NCBI GenBank assembly: GCA_002897635.1
Contig: BDTD01000033.1
Location: forward strand, 62,001-126,000
Length of the DNA: 64,000 nucleotides
Origin: a bacterium BMS3Abin11
GTDB lineage: Bacteria > Pseudomonadota > Gammaproteobacteria > BMS3Bbin11
Reading direction: 5' to 3'
The notes under the pieces are model-generated. The model was not told the origin of the DNA, did not search any database, and saw nothing but the letters and a program-made list of their open reading frames with translations. Within the stretch, counting starts at the first letter, position 1. Each line of letters begins with the position of its first letter. This document shows, piece after piece, positions 17,229 through 23,809 of the stretch. Made by a program: the position numbers and the translations under genes.

Positions 17229-17318
17229 CAGTTCCAAGTTCCAGGTTCCAAGTCGAAAAAATCAGTAATTTACTCTTGTTTTTTAACTTGGAACTTGGGA
17301 CTTGGATCTTGGAACTTT
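17229..17318. repeat. Heptamer hairpin, units GTTCCAA / TTGGAAC
   Basis: Left arm GTTCCAAGTTCCAGGTTCCAAG (17230 on) and right arm with ACTTGGAACTTGGGACTTGG. It is a degenerate relative of the hairpin at 8226-8309 and lies between ychF and tRNA-Met. Confidence 0.85.
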
Positions 17319-17362
17319 CTTTTTAGCTTTGAATCAAGTACATTCCCCTCCCCCAAATACAT

Positions 17363-17439
17363 GGCAATGTAGCTCAGCTGGTTAGAGCACAGCATTCATA
17401 ATGCTGGGGTCGGTGGTTCAAGTCCACCCATTGCTACCA
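17363..17439 (+). tRNA. tRNA-Met (anticodon CAT), island integration target
   Basis: A 77-nt cloverleaf: acceptor GGCAATG pairs with CATTGCT (G-U at 1-72), D-arm is GCTCAGCTGGTTAGAGC, anticodon stem CAGCA/TGCTG with loop TTCATAA gives CAT, T-arm is GGTGG-TTCAAGT-CCACC, and CCA is encoded. Its last 39 nt are part of a 40-bp sequence repeated exactly at 23724-23763, so the 3' half is probably supplied by the integrated island. Confidence 0.96.
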
Positions 17440-17440
17440 A
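17401..17440. repeat. Left attachment-site repeat
   Basis: Forty bases (starting ATGCTGGGGTCGG, ending ATTGCTACCAA) identical to 23724-23763. This copy completes the functional tRNA-Met. Confidence 0.95.
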
Positions 17441-18009
17441 ACATAGTTAGTAATAGTAATGGTTTCAGCGATATTTAACTTTTCATAATATTGCTGAAAC
17501 CACCTGTTACACGACTTCTTACACGAGCATGGTCTAAAAAGGCTGAATAAGGCGTGAATATCGCATATTTTTACTAATGACAGCCTTTTATTAGTGTAGT
17601 TACTACATGACCTACCGTCTGATTCCCTGTTTAACTCTTTTCGGAGATGATTAAGTCATTCTCTGACACGAATATCTCCACGCCAGTATTTATCCCGTAT
17701 ATCCTGCATTTCTGCTATATACTTGAGCCCGTTTTCATGGATGCATTGCTTGTCTTCATTAAGAACAGACAGCAATGAGATTCTCGATTCCGGAAAGAAG
17801 ACATCAAACGTCTCTTATCTTATATCAGTCTATTTCATAACGTGAATATTTCACACTTTTACAGATGACAGCATGCTACAAATGCAAATATGGCCCATGG
17901 TGTACTAGCCAGCCCAACAAAAGGAGATTATCCTTCTTGCAGCACAGATGCAGAGCTCACTTGATTCTAAAAACATTTAGGTAAACGAAAAACAGCATAA
18001 TGATGCTAT
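17441..18009. other. Left end of the island: repeats and an ORF remnant, no intact gene
   Basis: Next to the attachment repeat is a 43-bp hairpin (arms TGGTTTCAGC and GCTGAAACCA, 17460-17502), then a direct repeat TTACACGA at 17507 and 17519. A 32-bp imperfect direct repeat (17553-17584 and 17841-17872, 26 of 32 identical by eye) brackets a reverse-strand remnant at 17656-17814. That remnant reads about 52 residues ending YWRGDIRVRE and has no start codon in frame. These could be integrase or excisionase binding sites left after gene loss. Confidence 0.5.
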
Positions 18010-19163
18010 CTATGTACTAGAATTTGCCTTTCTTGCGTGCATTGTGCCATGGATCATCTGCGGATCAATATTCATCTTTTTCGCCCAGATCACTAAATTT
18101 ACAGGCCTATATTCGGCATTAGCTCGCCATTTATCAAATACAGAACTGTCAATAGTCTCAAGGTGGGGTTCTATCCAACCACCCGTAACTTCTTCACGTC
18201 CACAGCCTATTTTTCTATAGAAGCGCTTTCCAAACTTGAGGACTCGATAAAAGCCCTTGAGAAATTCTGCATAGGAATCCACCGGAGTATCAAGGAGTTC
18301 GTTTCCTGACAGCTGTATTGTTTGACGAAAATTGAGACCGGCCTGTATTGCTTTTTTCTGAAGCCATTGCAGCGGTAATTGCGGTAACAGGTCATTGCGA
18401 TAACCGCCGCCCACGTTTGAATGTGCCCCGACAAACCAACGCTGTTCGACTGTTGGTGGGGCAGTGTGAGTTTTTCCAGGGGCCTTTTTAGGGATGAAGT
18501 GATACCACAGCGAGGGACTAAAATTTTTGCGGTGTTCATCTATGGCAAGTGCCTGATAGGCATGCTCATATGACCTGCTGAGGCGCACAAAGTGTGAGTC
18601 AAATTCACCTCTTTTCTCGTGCCTGGAGAGTTTTACCTTGACGCCCAAGGCCCCGACCGTGTCCCATACGCCGATGAATTTTATGGGCACGCGTCGGCTG
18701 TACTGCACCATCCAAGAATCTTCGAGATTAAGTGCCGATGACTCACTAGGCTTCTTTGGAAGGCGATAAATAGGTTTAGCATCTTCTCTTTGATAACGCT
18801 CATAAACCTGCACTACCGGCATTGGCGAACCTGGAATTATCAGTCCGCATTTTGATATCATTCCTGCTAGGCTCCGCGCCGTAAACGCCCCGCGGCTGAA
18901 GCCGAATATGTAGATTGCATCGCCATCATCATAGTGCTCAATCAGCCACTGGTAGGCCTGCCTGATATTTTTGACAATCCCACGCCTGCGACACGTCCAC
19001 GCATGCGGTCGTACCAGTTTGTACCCACCCCTTTATCATAGTAGGAGAGTTGGGTGCCTTGGTTATCAGTCTCGGCCAACATGGACCGGAGTCTCCATAC
19101 GTTGGTGTTGTCAACCGGGTCGTTGGCAGTTCCATCTAGAAATATGGCAAGACGTTTCATCAA
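18010..19163 (-). pseudogene. DUF2235 alpha/beta hydrolase (Tle1-like), frameshifted
   Basis: The N-terminal part (19163 to about 18970) begins MKRLAIFLDGTANDPVDNTNV, the standard DUF2235 start. The rest (18971 to 18010) carries the nucleophile motif IFGFSRGAFTARSLAG and VGGGYRND. The two parts are in different frames and join at a run of five T on the plus strand (18968-18972), so one base appears missing. A restored protein would have about 384 residues. DUF2235 proteins include T6SS phospholipase effectors of the Tle1 type; no T6SS genes are near. The break could be a real mutation, an assembly error in the homopolymer, or slippage. Confidence 0.8.
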
Positions 19164-19423
19164 ACTAGTTCCGTATTATAAAAGCTTAAGTGAGGTTAGA
19201 CATTTCGTGCATCTTGCATAAGTATTTTTATTTATCTTTCAGTAAAGTGAAAGTATTGACTCGAAGTCTTATAGTGATTGATTTTGGCATAGCCTATCTT
19301 ACTACATCAAATATACTGATATTTTCCTCTAATATAACTCACGTGTTCATTCGGTTATGTATAGATATATAACTCAGTGAAAACCATAATTTGTGGCTGT
19401 AACAATTTTGTCGTCATACAAAA
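19164..19423. other. AT-rich gap inside the island
   Basis: This 260-bp stretch upstream of the DUF2235 gene is AT-rich and has no ORF with a ribosome binding site. It presumably holds the DUF2235 promoter and the 3' end region of the MBL operon. Confidence 0.5.
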
Positions 19424-20875
19424 CTAAAACTGTTTGATGTCAGTCGTGCATGATGCCTTCCCACATGGCCTATGATTCGGTGTAGGAGCACTCTTCCATC
19501 CTGCAATCGAACCACTGAGATGTGTTGAGACATGTTGAGCTGTTGCCAGTACATCGCCACCAGCTAAAGTATCACCTGGATGGGATTTATTTTTCCACGT
19601 TCCAAGGTTCCATCCATGCAGTTCGTGAGCATACACTGCGGATTGAGTCGGATGACTCAAGCTCCTGGGTCCGTGCGCATTTCCTGGACCAAAAGAAAAC
19701 AACAGTCGCGCATAAGTATTCTTAGAGCGCTGTGGAATATGCCGATTGCCCGACATCTTCGCACCATGATGCGGCACCACCATTGCTGCTACATCACCGT
19801 ACAACTTGAATGGAAGTTGGTGATAGCCCCCATCTCCCGTCAGCAGCCAATGTAGTTTAGCGCCGCTCTTATCATCGTCAACTCGCATAGCCAAACACGT
19901 ACCATTTCGGTCTTTGCCCGTACAGCGCCCAACTGTGAATGATTGTTTCCATGTGTTGTAAATGGTGATCAGTCCGATTCCTTGTGGCCAGATGAGAAGG
20001 CGTCCGCCAGCAAGCAGTATGTCGTTAGCAAAAACGGTATGCGTCGCCCCTATGATTTGACGTGGTGCTATCCACGTTCGAGCTAGTGCACGGGAATCTT
20101 TCCGTGCGCCTGCCCAGTGATCTGAGTCCCAATGGGAGAGCACAATCACAGGGTCATTAGTCCAACAAAACTCCAACGGTATAGGGGTAGTGTGAGCATT
20201 TCTGGTAACACCTGCACCTAAGTCATGATACAACCACGGCATTTGTTTATCATCAAGCAACGCAGAAGACGAACCCTGTCCAACGTCGAAGGTGGCCAGT
20301 GCCACAGCTCTCTTATGGGTGGTTAAGGCAGTTTTTAACTCATCAAGTGATGCATCTGGCCATGTGTCCATATCGAACGTACTAGAAAGCACTCTCGCTT
20401 CATGGCTTTCTACCTTTTTAAATGAAACGGTAGTTGTTTGTGCAACACCAAAGAGATTGCCGTACACATCGGCCTCCAATGTACTCTGTGGGTTCGATAT
20501 GATGCGGAGCCAGACTTTCTCGTTTTCAACAATTTCGCGATAACGATTGAAGTTATCATTTGCTGCGTTTATCCTAATTTCGTAGCGCAGCAGTGGCATT
20601 TTTCCATAGGGGTCATTGAATGGCAGATTGTTATTATTCTTATTGAAAAGTGTTCCCCAATACTGCTCCCAGAGCTCGGGTGCGGGACTGTCCGTAGCTA
20701 AACTGTAAATATCTTGTGTTTGTTCTGCGTACCAGTCTGCGCTAACTGCCGAAAAGGCCAGGACCGCCTCTTTCGCATCAACCAGATCAACCGGTTCACA
20801 TTGATCGAAACGTGCAAAAGCAATTCGCGGGATATCGAATAATACATCACCGTGGGATATGAAGAATTGATTCAT
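19424..20875 (-). CDS. Metallo-beta-lactamase-fold hydrolase with a novel N-terminal domain
   Basis: The 483-residue protein has an unassigned N-terminal region (about 1-205) and a C-terminal MBL domain of the ComEC/Rec2 type. Visible metal-ligand motifs are SHWDSDHWAGA near residue 254 (HxDxDH, against the usual HxHxDH), LLTGDGGYHQL near residue 352 and VVPHHGAKMSG near residue 374. FDVGQGSSSALL precedes them, as in ComEC C-terminal domains. There is no transmembrane segment or signal peptide, so it is probably cytosolic. It lies 174 bp downstream of the second MBL gene in the same orientation. Substrate unknown; a nucleic acid or nucleotide is plausible from the family. Confidence 0.75.
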   Translation of the reverse strand: MNQFFISHGDVLFDIPRIAFARFDQCEPVDLVDAKEAVLAFSAVSADWYAEQTQDIYSLATDSPAPELWEQYWGTLFNKNNNNLPFNDPYGKMPLLRYEIRINAANDNFNRYREIVENEKVWLRIISNPQSTLEADVYGNLFGVAQTTTVSFKKVESHEARVLSSTFDMDTWPDASLDELKTALTTHKRAVALATFDVGQGSSSALLDDKQMPWLYHDLGAGVTRNAHTTPIPLEFCWTNDPVIVLSHWDSDHWAGARKDSRALARTWIAPRQIIGATHTVFANDILLAGGRLLIWPQGIGLITIYNTWKQSFTVGRCTGKDRNGTCLAMRVDDDKSGAKLHWLLTGDGGYHQLPFKLYGDVAAMVVPHHGAKMSGNRHIPQRSKNTYARLLFSFGPGNAHGPRSLSHPTQSAVYAHELHGWNLGTWKNKSHPGDTLAGGDVLATAQHVSTHLSGSIAGWKSAPTPNHRPCGKASCTTDIKQF

Positions 20876-21049
20876 ACTGAAAACCTCATCGTTGCCATTA
20901 AGTATTAAGCCGCATCAGTACTATTGTGTATAGACCCAGTGTTTGCCGATCCAACTCTGATCAAAGTTTCAACGTGACATATCATGACAGTGCCTAGACT
21001 GATATATAAGGTCTGCTTGATTTTCCCAACCTGTGCCTGTCCTTTAATT

Positions 21050-22192
21050 TTACGAACCGTATTCCACACATGCCGAATTTTTCGCCACAATAAACTCACC
21101 GCCTGGTCTGATGCGTATTTGGATATGTCCAATTTTATCGTTAATCACATGACGATGCGTTGTCTGACGTTTTAGCCAGCGATTAGCGACGGGATCACGT
21201 TTGGTTTTTGTTTTTGGTGTAGGGTCACGTGTAACTATAAGGGATGAGGCTAGTGGAATAATCCTCTCAATATCACTCTCAGCAGGTAAATGTGAATTGG
21301 AATATGGAGTAGTTATCGCCTGTGGTTGCAAGGCAAATAATTTTTCCCAAGCACCTTGGTGATGACCATTTACGCTACCATGATGTGCAACTTTGTAGAC
21401 ATGTGCTTTATCTAAACTTAATTCTGTTGTTATGTCACTATTAAGTACAGCACTCCAGCCGGTGCGGATATTACCGGACTCTTCTAAATCTGACCCTAGA
21501 ACGGCTGAAAATTTTCCGAATGAAAAATGCAGCGCAACAGCATTGAGATTTTCACTGGATGGTGCCACGAGGCGCACACGTCGCTCACCTTTTTTTGGCT
21601 TCAGTTCACGAATGCGTTCAATAGCCTGAGTTGTAGCTACCCGACTTGGCGATAAGGCTACTAATCGAGCACCACTACTATGATCATCAAAAAAGGAATA
21701 CCTGGCATGAACTAAGTCAAATCGGTCATGTCGTTTTCTTTTGCGCAAGCACTCGACAATCTCGCGAAACTCGCGGATCTCCTTGTCAGTATCACCAAAT
21801 GGGTCTTTTTTGTAGAGAGAAGCCAGATTAAGTGCTTCCTCATTGTATAATGCCGCTGAAGCGTGAATAACTGCGCTTTCGCAGGCACAGACTAACTCGT
21901 AAGCGCCCTCAATATGATCTCTGTGCCAGTGGGAAATAAGTAAACCTGTCACTTCAGTAGCGACATTCACGCCCATTGACCGTAGATACTCTAATGCAAT
22001 CGGTATCTTACTGTCGGGTGAAAGGCAACTATCAACTATAAACCAGCGGTTGTCACCGTAGTGAATGACGATACATTCACCTACCCCGGGACCGAACAGA
22101 GAAATCTCTGCCGTATCAGGATCAGGGGCTTCTGTCTGGATCGCGATTGAAGAAACTGGCCAACTCCTCTGCTTGACTGGAGGCCGTATCAA
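21050..22192 (-). CDS. ComEC/Rec2-like metallo-beta-lactamase-fold protein
   Basis: The 380-residue product is an MBL-fold hydrolase with SHWHRDHIEGA near residue 88 (the full HxHxDH zinc motif), SAVLGSDLEESG near residue 232 (Asp ligand) and KVAHHGSVNGHH near residue 270. These resemble the soluble C-terminal domain of ComEC, which degrades DNA in some species. The likely start is the TTG at 22192, giving a ~71-bp overlap with the preceding gene; no ATG is available before the conserved domain. It is the third gene of the island operon. Confidence 0.78.
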   Translation of the reverse strand: MIRPPVKQRSWPVSSIAIQTEAPDPDTAEISLFGPGVGECIVIHYGDNRWFIVDSCLSPDSKIPIALEYLRSMGVNVATEVTGLLISHWHRDHIEGAYELVCACESAVIHASAALYNEEALNLASLYKKDPFGDTDKEIREFREIVECLRKRKRHDRFDLVHARYSFFDDHSSGARLVALSPSRVATTQAIERIRELKPKKGERRVRLVAPSSENLNAVALHFSFGKFSAVLGSDLEESGNIRTGWSAVLNSDITTELSLDKAHVYKVAHHGSVNGHHQGAWEKLFALQPQAITTPYSNSHLPAESDIERIIPLASSLIVTRDPTPKTKTKRDPVANRWLKRQTTHRHVINDKIGHIQIRIRPGGEFIVAKNSACVEYGS

Positions 22193-22703
22193 TTTCCTGT
22201 TGAGACCATACAGGTAAGCGGCGGAAATGTATTTTTGAAAAACCTTCGCGAGAGATCATTTGTCCTTGAACATAACCGATGTACCAGACAAATGAATCAC
22301 CCTTTTCGAGTTGGTTCTGGTCTACTTCCTGGATTTCGTCAAAACTCAGAGTCACCTGTTCTTCGGGGTTTTTGGGATGAGTAACGTCAGTAATACGAGC
22401 AGAAAATTCTTTGCTTTCGTGATCAACCTCGGTCACGAAACCGGAGAATTTCTGTTTAATATTATCGATGACGTTGGGCACGACAAGTGCGCGTTCGAGT
22501 ACCTGGCGACGGAACTGGCTCGTTAGCCGATACTGAAATAGCGCATCCAAATTTTTGGTAACAACATCTTCGCTATCGGTGGCGGTTTCGCCGGTAGTTT
22601 CGGTCGCGATGCGAAACTTGAGCGCTGCTTCGCGAGACGCTTCATTGCTTCGGTATGTATCGCCATCAAACTCGGGCGTTGACAGTGTACTAATTGCAGT
22701 CAC
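22122..22703 (-). CDS. Hypothetical protein, second gene of the island operon
   Basis: The 193-residue acidic protein is of an unrecognised family. It starts at a GTG (22701-22703) with an excellent AAGGAGG ribosome binding site 6 nt upstream. The GTG overlaps the TGA of the preceding gene (GTGA), implying translational coupling. Residues about 88-155 look like a small beta-rich domain (GFVTEVDHESKEFSARI, then VTLSFDEIQEVDQ and FVWYIGYVQG). The coupling to an MBL protein suggests a partner or regulatory subunit. Confidence 0.7.
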   Translation of the reverse strand: MTAISTLSTPEFDGDTYRSNEASREAALKFRIATETTGETATDSEDVVTKNLDALFQYRLTSQFRRQVLERALVVPNVIDNIKQKFSGFVTEVDHESKEFSARITDVTHPKNPEEQVTLSFDEIQEVDQNQLEKGDSFVWYIGYVQGQMISREGFSKIHFRRLPVWSQQEIDTASSQAEELASFFNRDPDRSP

Positions 22704-23419
22704 CCTAAACCTCCTTCCTCAAGTTGGCTGGAGAGTGCTTTCTTTATGAAATCATCTGCAAAATCCAGTGCTATCTCCCAGTGGCCATTTAAATAATCAA
22801 TCATGGTTGCAGCACTATTGTCTTCGATGACCACATGGTTGTTGATACTGATCGAAAGTGTACGAGACACAAGATCTAGGGCTTTAAGTGTAGGCCTGAT
22901 GAAACCTTTCAGGTCGTCCGGTCTAGGCATTTGCATGGTCATTTCCAACAAACCCAGGGCATCTTGTTTTTCCTTATCAAGGTCATTGATATAGGGGGCG
23001 GCTGCCACCCAAGGTTCCTTGGGTGCCATTAGCTCACCAAATTTGATCCAGAGATCCTTATCAGCAATCTGAATTACAGCCGTGTAGTTCATACCCATTT
23101 GTGTAATTGGAGTTTCCTGTAAAATGCCGAAGGTACTGATAGCTATATCCTTGAGGCTCAGGTACTCACTGGCTCGGGCACAACCAAGCGTAAATTTATT
23201 GAGCATCACCTGTAGGTTGCGTTGATTTTGAAATTCCACCTGAGCCAGGTCAGGCATTGTAGCCACGGACGGTTTGTCACTGCTTGATCGACGACCGGGA
23301 TAATTCCAGTCAGCCAATATTTCGTGGCGGATAAACCACTCCGGGTGGAAGATAGATGGGTTGAAGCTCCCAACCAGTACAATACTGGCATCCTCGCCAA
23401 TTTTTTCCCAAGCACTCAT
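22700..23419 (-). CDS. Hypothetical protein, first gene of the island operon
   Basis: The predicted 239-residue product begins MSAWEKIGEDASIVLVGSFNPSI at the ATG at 23417-23419; a TTG at 23458 would add 13 residues. The N-terminal VGSFNPSIFHPEWFIRHEIL resembles openings I associate with accessory-island proteins of unknown function, but I cannot name the family. No catalytic motif or membrane segment is seen. Its stop overlaps the start of the next gene by 4 bp. The 304 bp between it and the right attachment repeat contain a CCCGC...GCGGG hairpin and presumably the operon promoter. Confidence 0.65.
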   Translation of the reverse strand: MSAWEKIGEDASIVLVGSFNPSIFHPEWFIRHEILADWNYPGRRSSSDKPSVATMPDLAQVEFQNQRNLQVMLNKFTLGCARASEYLSLKDIAISTFGILQETPITQMGMNYTAVIQIADKDLWIKFGELMAPKEPWVAAAPYINDLDKEKQDALGLLEMTMQMPRPDDLKGFIRPTLKALDLVSRTLSISINNHVVIEDNSAATMIDYLNGHWEIALDFADDFIKKALSSQLEEGGLG

Positions 23420-23723
23420 AGAAACGGTCTGCCTATGTTTAACGTGATGTCTTACCAACAGTGGATATATAATTTATATTATTTCATGCCCTCTACCGGA
23501 AGCATCAGTAGGCGTCATAGCCCGCCATTATGCGGGAAAATTACTCTCTTGCAAACTTCTGCAGAGTAATACGCTAGGTAGCTAGCATGCTTGCTAAGCC
23601 CACTTAGCCCTTAATTGCCTGCATTTCAACCACGCTACAACCATTGAAGCACATGTCGAACCATAGGATTCCACAGAACCTTCACACACGCGCTACAAAC
23701 TATTCCTTGTCTTTGCATCCTAT

Positions 23724-23763
23724 ATGCTGGGGTCGGTGGTTCAAGTCCACCCATTGCTACCAA
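23724..23763. repeat. Right attachment-site repeat (orphan 3' end of tRNA-Met)
   Basis: An exact copy of 17401-17440. It lacks the 5' half of a tRNA and is therefore not a second tRNA gene. It is probably the original 3' end of tRNA-Met displaced by the island, since a terminator hairpin follows it directly. Confidence 0.93.
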
Positions 23764-23770
23764 CTTCAGA

Positions 23771-23801
23771 CTCCTGGCCGCTGTGCTGCCAGGGGTTTTT
23801 T
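23771..23801 (+). terminator. Intrinsic terminator, probably the displaced tRNA-Met terminator
   Basis: Stem CTCCTGGC/GCCAGGGG with a 9-nt loop is followed by a run of T (23796-23801). It begins 8 bp after the orphan tRNA 3' end, the normal position for a tRNA terminator. It now marks the right edge of the island. Confidence 0.8.
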
Positions 23802-23809
23802 ATTACAGT

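Larger units (their letters stand above)
17401..23763. mobile_element. 6.3-kb genomic island in tRNA-Met
   Basis: A perfect 40-bp direct repeat (17401-17440 and 23724-23763) covers part of the anticodon arm, the T-arm and the acceptor 3' end of tRNA-Met. This is the footprint of site-specific integration. Between the copies lie a frameshifted DUF2235 gene and four genes on the minus strand, none of them housekeeping. No integrase gene is present, so the element is either a decayed island or a satellite needing an integrase in trans. Confidence 0.88.

Noticed and set aside
17656-17814. Reverse-strand 52-codon frame in the island as a gene
   Set aside because: No usable start codon and a stop directly upstream; treated as a remnant. 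It does not show integrase motifs.
18968-18972. Programmed frameshift in the DUF2235 gene
   Set aside because: A plain run of five A on the coding strand is not a typical slippery heptamer and no downstream stimulator is evident; mutation or sequencing error is simpler.
19190-19372. 60-codon ORF in the island gap
   Set aside because: AT-rich random-looking frame without a ribosome binding site.
17441-23723. Integrase or transposase gene in the island
   Set aside because: All frames were considered by eye; none shows tyrosine or serine recombinase motifs or a DDE transposase.
23724-23763. Second tRNA-Met gene
   Set aside because: Only the 3' half (part of anticodon arm, T-arm, acceptor strand) is present; it is the attachment-site duplicate.
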